A stretch of 64,000 nt of DNA from Tolypeutes matacus (taxonomy: Eukaryota; Chordata; Mammalia; Cingulata; Chlamyphoridae). Shown here piece by piece: positions 36,301 to 47,576 of this stretch; the first letter of the stretch is position 1, and each line of letters starts with the position of its first letter. The DNA is taken from NCBI GenBank assembly GCA_026826555.1, contig JAKSZT010054571.1, forward strand, positions 337,464-401,463, in the 5' to 3' direction. The notes below the pieces were generated by a model. It was not told the origin of the DNA. It worked only from the letters and a program-made list of their open reading frames with translations, and did not search any database. Made by a program: the position numbers and the translations under genes.

Positions 36301-39300
36301 CACAGGTATATCTAATGCTTTTTGAAAGTAAATGGTTCTTCCATTTAGAAAACTAAGAAAGTAACACATCTAATTGCCTGCTTCACAATTCTTTCACTTA
36401 CAATGAATGTCAAAGCAGTGGTGATACACAAGATTCTGTGAATGCAGTCATTACTTCACTTGGAAAGGCCAAGCAAGTCCTTGTTTAATTGGTGGCTTAG
36501 TACTTCTTTTCACATACAATAAATATCAAAACACTGGTTTTACCCAATGTTCTGTTAGTGTAGGAGATTATTCAGTTTTGAAAACTAAGCAAATTACTTC
36601 TTTATTTGGCTGCTATGTCACCTGTTTTCCCTTACAATCAATATCAAATCACTAGTTTTGACTAATGCTCTGTGAATGCAGTAGGTTCTTCAGTTTTGGA
36701 AACTAAGCAAGTTACTGGTTTAATTGGCTGATATGCACTTATTTTCACTAACAATATCAATATGCTGGTCTTACCTAATACTCTGAGATTGAAGTTCTTT
36801 CTTCATATGATGAAAATTACCTAAGTTACCTTTTCATTGGATGCTATGCACTTGTATTTATGTACCATCAATGCCAAAACCATGGTTTACCTGATGCTCT
36901 TGGTATGCAGTAGTTTCTTCATTTGGGAAATCTTAACAATTTTAATCTTTAAATGAATGCTACACACTTGTTTTAACTTACAGTCAATGGCAAATGAGTT
37001 GTGATATGTAATGCTCTGTGAATGCAGTAGTTTCTTCAGTTGTGAAAATTAAGCATGTTACTTCTTTAATTGGCTGCTATGCATTTGTTTTAGTTTACAA
37101 CCAATGTCAAATCCATGGTTTTACCCAACTTTCTGAGAATGCAGTAGTTCACTCATTTGTGAAAACTAAATTATTTTTTCTTTAGTTGTCTGCTAAGCCC
37201 TTCTTTTCACTTACATTCAATATCAAAACACATTTTTTGAACTAACGCTCTGTGAATGAAGGAGGTACAGTTATGAAAACAAAGCATGTTGCTTGTTTAA
37301 TTGCCTGCTACCACTTGTTTCCACTTACAATCCATGTCAAAATGGTTGTTTTACTTAACCCTCTATAAGTGCAGACGATTCTTCATTTGTGAAAATTAAG
37401 TATGTTACTTCCTTAATTGGCTGCTTTGCACTTGTTTTCACTTACAATCAATGAAGAAACACTGGTTTTACATAACACATTGTAAATTTAAGTGGTTCTT
37501 CAGTTTTGAAAACTTATAAAATTACTTGTTTAATTGCCTGCTTCACACTTCTTTTCACTTACAATCAATGGTCAAAGCAGTGGTGATACATAAGATTCTG
37601 TAAATGCAGTCATTTCTTCACTAGTGAAAACCAAGCAAGTCTCTATTTAATTGACTGCTGTGCACTTCTTTTCACATGCAATAAATACCAAAACAGTTGT
37701 TTTACCTAATGCTCTGTGAATGTAGGATGTTCTTCAGTTTTGAAAACTAAGCAAATTACTCCTTTATGTGGCTGCTATGGCATGTGCTTTCACTTACAAT
37801 CCATGTCAAAGCACTGGTTTTACCTAATGCTCCATGAATGAAGTACATTCTTTTGTTTTGTAAACCAAACAATTTACTTGTTTAATTGGCTGCTATGCAC
37901 TTGTTTTCACCTACAATGTAAATATGCTGGTTTTACCTAATACACTGAAATGCAGTTGTTTCTTCAAGTTGTAAAAACTAAGCAAGTTGCTTCTTCATTG
38001 GATGTTATGCACTTGTTTTCACTTACAGTCAATGACAAAACAATGTTTTACCTAAAGCTTTTGGATTGCAGTCATTTCTTCAGTTGTGAAAACTAAACAA
38101 TTTACTTCTTTAAATGACTGCTATGCACTTTTTTCACTTACAGTAAATGCTAAATTAGTTGTCATACCTAACACTCTGTGACTGCAGTAGTTTCTCCAGT
38201 TGTGATTACAAAGGAGGTTACTTTTTTAATTGGCTGCTATGCTCTTGTTTTCACTTACATTTAATACCAACATTTGTTTGATTTAATGCTCTGTGAGTGA
38301 AAGAGATTCTTCAGTTTTGAAAACTAAGTAAATTGCTTGGTTAATTGCCTGCTGCACCTTTCTTTCATTTACAATCATTGTCAAAGCACTGGTTTATACT
38401 AATGCTCTGTGAATGCAGCTCCTTCTTCAGTTTTGAAAAACTAATTTACTTGTTTAATAGACTGCTGTGCACTTGTTTTCACTTACAACGGCAGTAAGCT
38501 GGTTGTATCTAATAATCTGTGAATGCAGTTGTTTCTTCAAGTTGTGAAAACTAAGCAAGTTACTTTTTCTTTGGGAACTAAGCACTTGTTTTCACTTACA
38601 ATCAATGAGAAAACAATGGTTTACCTAACGCTTTTGGAATACAGGAGTTTCTTCAGTTGGGAAAACTAAGTAATTTACTTCTTTAAATGAATGCTACTCA
38701 TTTGTTTTCACTTAGAGTAAATGGCAAATCAGTTGTGATACCTAACACTCTGTGAAAGCAGTAGTTTCTTCCTTTGTGAAAATGAAGGATGTTATTTCTT
38801 TAATTGGCTGTTATGCACTTGTTTTCACTTACATTGAATATGAAAGCACTTGTTTGACCTAATGCTCTGTGAATGAAGGCCCTTCTTCTATCTTAATAAC
38901 TAAGCAGTTGCTTGTTTAATTGTCTGCTACCCACTTGTTTTCACTTACATTATATGTAAAAAAATCTGGTTTTACCTAATGCTCTTTTAATGCACAAGGT
39001 TCTTTAGTTTTGAAATCCAAGCAAGTAGTTTAATTTGCTGCTATGCACTTGTTTTTTCTTACAATCAATGAAAAAACACTGGTTTTACCTAACAATCAGT
39101 GAATGAAGGAGGTTCTTAAATTTTCAAAAATTAAACAAGGTACAAGATTAATACTATGAACGTCTTGTCTCTTACAATCAATGAAATAACAATGGTTTTA
39201 CCTCTATGAATGTAAGTGGTTCTTCAGTTTTGAAAATCAAGCAAGTTACTCATTTAATAGCTTGCTACACATTTCTTTTCACTTACAATCAATGTCAAAA

Positions 39301-39545
39301 TGCTGGTTTTAGCTATCACTCTGTGAACACAGGAGTTTCTTCACTTGTGAAATCTAGGTACATTATATCTTTAATTGACTGCTTGGACCTGTTCTCACAA
39401 TCAATGAAAAAACATTAATTTTACCTAATACTTTGGGAATGTAAGTGGTTCTTCAGATTGTAAAACAATGTAACTTACTCCATTAATTGCCTATTGCACA
39501 CTTATATTCACTTATAATCAATGTCAAAGTACTGGTTTTACCTAA
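27388..39545 (+). repeat. Satellite array, family B
   Basis: 12 kb of uninterrupted family B monomers. The best HOR readout is from about 30260 to 32570, where types follow 4-5-6-7-8-9-10-11-12-13-14-15-16-17, then a type 2 monomer and a 13/15 hybrid, 16-17-18-19 and type 1. Type 1 markers lie near 28768, 32572, 33950, 36985, 38148 and 38715. Type 18 is short (ACAATGTCAATATGCTGG, lacking one ATCAATG-like step). The block ends inside a monomer near 39545, where type 9 sequence changes to family A. No gene is visible. Confidence 0.93.
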
Positions 39546-42500
39546 CACTGTGAATACAGGAGGTACTTCATTTCAAAAAGGTAAGTAATACTTGTTTTTT
39601 TTTTTTTGGCTAAAATGCCCTTGCTTTCACTCACAATCAATGTCAAAACACTACTTTTTCCTAGTGCTATACCAATGCATTGGTTTCTTCAGTTATGAAA
39701 ACTAAGCAAGATACTTATTTCCTGGCTGAAATTCACTTGTTTTCACTTACAATAAAATTAAAAACACTTTTTTTTTTACCTAACAATCTGAATGCAGGAG
39801 ATTCTTCAGTTTTGACTGAAGTTTTGCATAGGCAGCTATGCAAGTGTCTTGACTTATAATCAACTTCAAAACCCTGGTTCACATAAAACTTGGTGAATGC
39901 ATTCAGTTTTTCATTTTTGAAAAAGAAAAAAGAATCTTGTTTCATTGACCACTTTGCATGTATTTTCACTTATAATCAATGCTAAAACACTGGTTTTACC
40001 TAATGTTATTTGTATTCAGGAGTTACTAAGATTTCAAAATGCAAGAGTGATAATTCTTTCCTTGGCTGCTATGCACTTGTTTTCACTTACAATCCATGTC
40101 AAAGCACTCCTTTATTTAAGATTATGCCAAAACTGTAGTTTCTTCACTTTTGAAATCTAAGTAAGATTCTTGTTTCATTTGCTGATATGCACGTGTTTTC
40201 ACTTCCAATGAACTTAAAATGTTGTTTTTACCTAATGCTCTGTGAATGCACTCGGTTCTTAAGTTTTGAAAACCAATAGAGAAACTTGATTCAATGGCTG
40301 CTTTCCACGTGTTTTCAGTTATAATCAATGTCAAAACACTGGTTTTCCTAACGCTTTGGGAATAGAGGAACTTCTTCACTTTTGTAAAGTAATTAGGTTA
40401 CTTGTTTCCTTGGCTGCTATGCACTTGTTTTCACTTACAATCAATGTCAAAACACTGCTATTGCCTAATGCACTAATTACTTCAGTTTTGAAAATTATGC
40501 TAAAGTCTTCTTTCCTCGGCTTCTATGCACTTCTTTCACTTAGAATCAAAGGCAAACACTGGTTTTACACATTTGAAAAGTAAGATACTTGTTTCATTGG
40601 GTTATATTCACTTATTTTCACTTACAACCAATGTGACTACACCACTTTTACCTAATGCTATAACAATGCAGCAGTTTCTTCACTTTTGTAATCTAAGTAA
40701 GATTCTTGTTTCATTTGCTGCTATGAATGTGTTTTCAATAACAATCAACTACAAAACTCTGGTTTCACCTAATGCTCTGTGAATGCATGAGGTATTTCAA
40801 TTTTGAAAGGAAAGTAAGATATTTGTTTCCTTGGCTGCCATGAACTTGCTTTCACTCACAATCAATATCAAAACACTACTTTTACCTAATTCTATGCCAA
40901 GTCAGTGGTTTCTTCTGTTTTGAAAACTAAACAAGATATTTGTATCCTTGGCTGCAATGCACTTGTTTTACTTATAATTAAAATTCAAAACAATTTTTTT
41001 ACCTAACACACTTGGAAAGCAGGTGATTTTTCAGTTTTTACAATTCATCCCAATTTTCTTTTCATTGGCAGCTATGCACATCTTTTGACTTACAATCAAC
41101 TTCAAAACACTGGTTTTCGCTAACACTCTGTGAATGCAGGAGCTTCTTCACTTTTGTAAATTAAATAAGATATTTCTTTCCTTCTGTGCTTTGCACTTGT
41201 TTTCACTTACATCCAATGTCAAATCATTGCTTTTACTATGCCAATGCAGTTGTTTCTTCTCCTTGGAAATCTAAGTATGATTCTTGTTTCATTTGCTGCA
41301 GTGCACGTGTTTTCACTTACAATCAACTTCAAAACACTGCTTTTACCTAAAGCTCTGTCAGTGCAGTCAGTTCTTAAGTTTTGAAAACCAATAATGATAT
41401 TTGTTTCATTGGTTGCTTTCCATGTGTTTTCACTTATAATCAATGTCAAAACACTGGTTTTCCTAGTACTTTGTGAATCCAGGAGGTTATTGCCTTTTGT
41501 AAAGTAATTAAGTTACTTGTTACCTTGAATGCTATGCACTTGTTTGCATGTACAATGTCAAAACATTGCTATTTCCTCGTGCTATGCCAATGCACTAATT
41601 TTTTCAGTTTTCAAAACTAAACTAGATAATTTTTTCCATGGCATCTCTGCACTTGTTTTCACTTAGAATCAAAGGCAAACACTGGTTTTGGCTAACTCAG
41701 TCTGAAGACAGTGGGGTCTCCAGTTTTGAGAACTAAACAAGATATTCCATTCATTGGCAGCTTTGACCTTGTTTTGAGTACAATCAACTTCAAAATCCTG
41801 GTTTTATTCTAAAAGTGAAAAATACAGGAGGTTCTTCACTTTTGTAAAGTAAGTAAGATAAATGTTTCCTTGGCTGCTATGCACTTGTTTTCACTTAAAA
41901 TAAATGTCAAAATATCAATTTTACCTAATGCTATGCCAATGCAGTACCTTCTTCACTTTTGAAATCTAAGTAAGATTTGTATTTCATTTGCTGCTCTGCA
42001 TGTGCTTACATTTAAAATCTACTTCAATACATTGGTTTTACCTAACATTCTGTGAATGCAGGAGCCACATTGATTTTGAAAGGTAAGTAAGATACTTGTT
42101 TCCTTGGCTGCTATGCACTGAATTTCACTCAAAATCAATGTCAAAACACTGCTTTTACCAAATGCTCAGCTATTGCTGTGGTTTGTTCAGTTTTGAAAAC
42201 TAAGCATGATACTTGTTTCCTTTGCTGCAATGCACTTGTTTTCTCTTAAAATAAAATTCAAAACACTGGTTTTACCTAACACCCTTTGAATTCAGTCATT
42301 TATTCAGTTTTGACAATGAACAAGATACTCTTTTCATTTTCAGCTCTGCATGTGTTTTAACTTAAAATCAACTTCAAAACCCTGGTTTACCTAAAACTCC
42401 ATGAATTCAGTAGGTTTTTCAGTTTTGAAATTGAAGAATCTTGTTTAATAGACTGCTCTCCACGTGTTTTCACTTATACTCAATGTTAAAACACTGGTTT

Positions 42501-45049
42501 TACCTAACGCTCCATGAATTCAGGACATACTAATATTTTGAAATGCACCTGTGACACTTGTTTCCTTGGCTGCTATGCTCTTTTTTTCACTTACAATCCA
42601 TGTCAAAGCACCATTTTACCAAAGGCTATGAAAATTTAATAGTTTCTTCACTTTTTAAATCTAAGTAACATTCTTGTTTCATTTAATGTTATGCAAATGT
42701 TTTCATTTAAAATCAAATTCAAAACACTGCTTTCACCTAACACTGTGAACAGAGTCGGTTCATCAGTTTTGAAAACAAATAAACGTTTTTCATTGGCGGC
42801 TATGCATGTGTTTTCACTTATAATCAATGTCAAACACTGGATTTCCTAATGCTTTGTGGATACAGGAGGTTCTTCACTTTGCAAAGTAATTAAGGTATTT
42901 GTTTCTTTGTCTGCTATGCACTTGTTTTCACTTAAAATCAATATCAAAACACTGCTATTGCCTAGTGCTATGCCAATGAACTAATCTCTTCAGTTTTGAA
43001 AAGTAAGCATGATTCTTGATTCCTTGGTTTCTATGCACTTGTTTTCACTTAAAATCAAAGGCAAATACTAGTTTTACATAACACAGTCTGAACGCAGGAG
43101 GTTCTTCAGTTTTGAAATGTAAGCAAGGTACTCTTCATTGGCAGCTAGGTTGTGGTTTTGAGTTACAATCAACTTCAAAATCCTGGTTTTAGTCTAATGC
43201 TCTGTGACTACAGGAGGTTCTTCAGTTTTGTAAAGTAAGTAAGGTACTTGTTTTCTTGGCTGCTATGTACTTGTTTTCTATTACAACAAATGTCAAAACA
43301 CCGCTTTTACCTAATACTCTGCCAATGCAGTAATTTCTTCACTTTGGAAATCTAAATAAGATTCTTGGCTCATTTGCTGCTAAGCACGTGTTTTCACATA
43401 AAATCAACTTCAAAACACTGGTTTTACCTGTAACTGTGAATGCAGGAGGTACTTCAATTTTGAAAGGTAAGTAATATACTTGTTTCCTTGGCTGCTATGC
43501 ATTTTCTTTCACTCACAATCAATGTCTAAACCCTGCTTTTCCCTAATCCTATGCCAATGAAGTGGTTTCTTCAGTTTTGAAATCTAAGTTTCTTTTTTCA
43601 TTTGCTGCTATGCACATTTATTCACATACAATCAACTTCAAAACACTGGTTTTAACTAATGCTCTTTGAATACAGTGGGTTTTTCAATTGAAAAGTAAGA
43701 CTGAGACTTATATCATTGGCTACTATGCATGTGTTTTCACTAATAATCAAAGTCAAAATACTGGTTTTACCTAACAATCTCTGAAAGCAGGAAGTTCTTT
43801 AGTTTTGAAAACTAAGCAATATATTATTTTCATTAGAGACTATGCACATGTTTTGACTTAAAACCAACTTCAATACCCTGGTTTTACCTAGTGCTCTGTG
43901 AACGCTGTTCATTCTTTAGTTTTGAAAACTAAGAAACTTCTTTCAGTGGCTGCTATGCACATATGTCTACTTATAATCAATGTGAAAACTCCAATATTAC
44001 TTAATGCTCTGGGAACACAGGTGGTGCTTCATTTTTGAAAATAAGTAAGGTACTTCTTTACTTGCTTGCTATTTTCACTTACAATTAATGTCAAAACACT
44101 GATTTTACGTACTGCTATGCCAATGCACTAATTACTTCAGTTTTGAAAACTAAGCAAGTTACTCAATTCCGTGGCTTGTAGGCTCTTGTTTTCACTTAGA
44201 CACAAAGGCAAACACTAGTTTTACCTAACCCTCTCTGAATGCAGGAATTTCTTCAGTTTTGAAAACTAAGCAATATACTCTTTTCATTGGAGACTATGCA
44301 CATGTTTTGACTTATAATCAACTTCAAAAACTGGTTTTACCTAACATTATGTGAATTCAGGAGGTACTTCAATTTTGAATGGTAAGTAAGATATTTGTTT
44401 TCTTGGCTTATATGCACTTGCTTTCACTCACAATCAATGTCAAGACACTGCTTTTACCAAATGCTATGCCAAAGCAATGATTTTCCCAGTTTTGAAATCT
44501 AAGTGAGATACTTGTTTCCATAGCTGCAATGCACTTAATTTCATTTACAATAAAATTCAAACACTTTTTTTAGCTAACAAACTCTGAATGCAGGTGATTA
44601 TTCAGTTTTGACAACTAAGACAGATACTCTTTTCATTGGCAGCTATGCACATGTTTTGACTTAAAATCAACTTCAAAACCCTGGTTTACCTAGAACTGTG
44701 AATGCAGTCAGTTTTTGGGTTTTGAAAATGAAAAAAGAATCTTGTTTCATTGGCTTCTCTGCAACTCTTCACTCATAACCAGTTAAAATACTGGTTATGC
44801 CTCATGCTCTGTGAATTCAGGAGGTACTAAAGTTTTGAAATGCAAGTGTGATACTGGTTTCCTTGGCTTCTCTATACTTGTTTTCACTTACAGTCCATGT
44901 CAAAACACCCCTTAACCTAAGGTTATGACAATGCAGTAGTTTGTTCACTTTTGAAATCTAAGTACAATTCTTGTTTCATTTGTTGTTAGACACGTGTTTT
45001 CACTTACAATAAACTTCAAAACACTGATTTTACCTAATGGTCTGTGAAT
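39546..45049 (+). repeat. Satellite array, family A block 2 (12-type HOR)
   Basis: 5.5 kb of family A monomers, free of transposons. Order of types: 1 CTTTCACTCACAATC, 2 AATAAAATTCAAAACAC, 3 AACTTCAAAACCCTGGTTTACC, 4 AATGTTAAAACAC, 5 ATCCATGTCAAA..CACC, 6 AACTTCAAAACACTGC, 7 ACACTGGTTTTCCTAA, 8 CACTGCTATTGCCTAGTGC, 9 AATCAAAGGCAAACAC, 10 GAGTTACAATCAACTTC..ATCCTGG, 11 ACCAATGTCAAAACACCAC, 12 AACTTCAAAACACTGGTTTCACC. Type 9 lies near 40550, 41665, 43042 and 44205; type 2 near 39750, 40980, 42250 and 44550. The complete cycle is about 1.38 kb (41665-43042); the shorter ones lack one or two monomers. No gene is visible. Confidence 0.93.
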
Positions 45050-45925
45050 ACAGTCTTCAGGTTTGAAAAGTAAGCTAGTTACTTGTTTAAATGGCTGCTG
45101 TGCACTTGTTTTCATTTACAATGTCAAACACTGTTTTTTCTTAATGCTCTGTGAATGCAATACATTTTTCAGTTTTGAAAACTGAGCAAGTTACTCATTT
45201 AATTGCCTGCTTCACATTTCTTTTAATTTATGATCAATGTCAATGCAGTCGTTACTTCACTTGTGAAAACCAAGCAAGAATTTGTTTAATTGGCTACTAT
45301 GCACTAGTTTTCACATACAATAAAAATTGAAGCACTTGTTTTAACTAATGCTTTGTGAATATAAGTGGTTCTTCAGGGTTGAAAACTAAGGAAGCTACTC
45401 ATTTAATTGCCTGCTACTCACTTTTTTCACTTACAATCAATGGCAAAGTTGTGCTTTTACTCAAAGCTTTATGAATACAGGAGTTCCTTCTTTTGTGAAA
45501 TTAGGCACATTACTTCCTTAATTGTCTGCTTTGCAATTTTTCTCACAATCAAGGGAAAAATACTGCTTTTACTAAATACTTTGTGAATGTAAGTGGTTCT
45601 TGAGGGTGGAAAAATCTGCAAGTTACTCATTTAATTGCCTGGTGCACAATTCTTTTCAATTACAATCAATATCAGAACGATGGTTTTACCTAATGCTCTG
45701 TGAATGCAGTAGGTTATTCTGTTTTGAATTCTAAACAAGTAACATGTTATTTGCTGGTATTTATTCTCACTTAAAACAAATGTCAAAACATGGTGTTTAT
45801 CTAATGCTCTATGAATATACGAGATCCTTCGGTTTTGAAAAGTAAGCAAGTTACTTGTGTAATTGGCTGTTACACACTTTTCACTTAAAATCAATGTTAA
45901 AATGTGGGTTTTACCTAATATTGTG
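45050..45925 (+). repeat. Satellite array, family B (short block before the L1)
   Basis: About 7-8 family B monomers: a type with GTTTTGAAAACTGAGCAAG, then a shortened type 15, 16, 7-like, 8, 9, 10 and 11 (AATGTTAAAATGTGGGTTTTACC). It starts within a monomer whose first half is family A type 6 (about 45010-45050). It ends at ACCTAATATTGTG, where the L1 begins. Confidence 0.9.
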
Positions 45926-47126
45926 TATTCAAAAAGATATGGAATTTCAACAACACACTATTAGACAAAGAGTGTGTCAAGAAGGAAATCTCAAAAGAAA
46001 TCAGTACCACTTTGAAACTAATGAAAATGGCAACACAACATATCAAAAGCTATGGGATGCAGCTAAAGGTGTCTTGTGAGTGAAGTTCATAACCATAAAT
46101 ACATATATTTAATAAGAAGAAAGAGCTAAAATTGAAGGCCTAACTGCACACTTGGAGGCATTGGAAAAACAACAACAAACTAAACTTAAAGGAAGTAGAA
46201 AGAAGAAAATAACAAAGAACTAAATGAAATAGAGAATAAGAAAGCCCTAGAAAAAACAAACAAAACCAAAATCTGGTTCTTTGAGATAAAAAATTTGACA
46301 AACCATTAGCCAGACTAACAAAAATAAAAAGAGAGAACAGATGCAAATACATAAATTAAGGAATGAGAAAGTGGGTATCACTTCTGACCCCACAGAAATA
46401 AAGAGTATCATAAGAGGATATTTGAAAAATTATATGGCTATAAGAATGATAATTTAGAGGAAATGGACAAATTTCTAGAAACTCACAAACAGCCCACATT
46501 GATGAAAGAAGAAATTGATGAACTCAATAGCTAATTACAAGTAAAGAGATAGACTCAGTCATAAAAAACTTCCCAACTAAGAAGAGCCCAGGACCAGATG
46601 GCTTCACAGCAGAATTCTACCAAGCATTCCAGAAAGAGCTAACACCAATCCTGTTTAAGCTCTTTCAAAAAATGGAAGTAGAAGGAATATTGCAAACTCA
46701 TTCTATGATGTCAACATTATCCTAATACCAAAGCCAAGCAAAGATACCACAAGAAAGGAAAATTACAGACCAATTTCTCCAATGAAACTAGATGCTAAAA
46801 TCCTAACTAAAATACTTGTCAAACGCATTCAACAATATATCAAAAGAATTATAAACCATGAGCAAGTGGGTTTCATCCCATATATGCTAGGAAGGTTCAA
46901 TATAAGAAAATCAATGTAATACCCCACATAAATAAATTGAAAGAAAAAACAATGATTATCTCTATAGATGCAGAAAAAGCACTCAACAAAATACAACACT
47001 CTTTCCTGATAAAAAATACTGCAAAAATAGGAATAGAAGGAAATTTTCTGAATATGGTAAAGGGTATATATGAAAAACCCAAAGCTAAATTCATCTTCAA
47101 TGGTGAAATCCTAAAACCTTCCCGCT
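45926..47126 (+). pseudogene. L1 ORF2 fragment: linker and reverse transcriptase N-terminal part
   Basis: Read over several frames, the segment shows LINE-1 ORF2 landmarks in order: LEEMDKFLETH (about 46450-46490), [15 protein letters not shown] (about 46585), NYRPIS (about 46765), QVGFIP (about 46864) and the RT motif A stretch ISIDAEKAL (about 46957-46983) in an open frame at 46937-47128. The catalytic (F/Y)ADD box of motif C and everything after it, up to the C-terminal domain, are deleted. Stops and frameshifts are common, e.g. before 46140 and near 46530. It cannot encode an active enzyme. Confidence 0.88.
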
Positions 47127-47576
47127 GAGATACCATTGTACACCCATCAGAATGGGAGCTATTAAAAACACAGCAGACTATAAGTGTTGGAGAGGATGTG
47201 GTGGAATAGCAACACTCATCCACTGCTGGTGGGTTTGTGGAAAGGTACAGCCACTGTGGAGTTTGGCAGTTCCTCATAAAAGTAAAAATAGATCTTCCAT
47301 ATGATCCAGCAATTCTACTGTTGGGTATATATCCAGAAGAATTGAAAGCAAAGACACGAGAGATATATGAACACCAATGTTCATAGCAGCATTGTTCACT
47401 AGTGCCAAAAGTTGGAATCAGCCCCAGTGCCCATCAGCAGATGAATGGATAAACCAAATGTGGTACATACATACAATGGAATATTACCCAGCTCTAAGAA
47501 GGAATAAAGTGCTAAGACACAGAATAACATGGATGAATCTTGAAGATCTTATGTTAATGAAGAAAGCCTGGCATTG
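47127..47576 (+). pseudogene. L1 ORF2 C-terminal fragment
   Basis: After the internal deletion the sequence resumes at GAGATACCATTGTACACCCA, equivalent to the C-terminal region of mammalian L1 ORF2. Recognisable segments include CW.GCGG-type sequence (TGTTGGAGAGGATGTGGTGG), YDPAILLLGIYP, and an open stretch at 47377-47577 with MFIAALFTSAKSWNQPQCP and MWYIHTMEYYPAL. Frameshifts separate these parts. The position relative to ORF2 implies loss of several hundred codons between the two fragments. Confidence 0.85.

Noticed and set aside
39585..39605. Poly-T run as a possible retroelement tail
   Set aside because: The T-run sits inside an otherwise normal family A monomer (ACTTG then Ts then GGCTAAAATGC) with no inserted sequence next to it; it is simple expansion.
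46897..47277. 126-codon minus-strand frame
   Set aside because: It is antisense to L1 ORF2 and crosses the internal deletion junction; a shadow of the ORF2 remnant.
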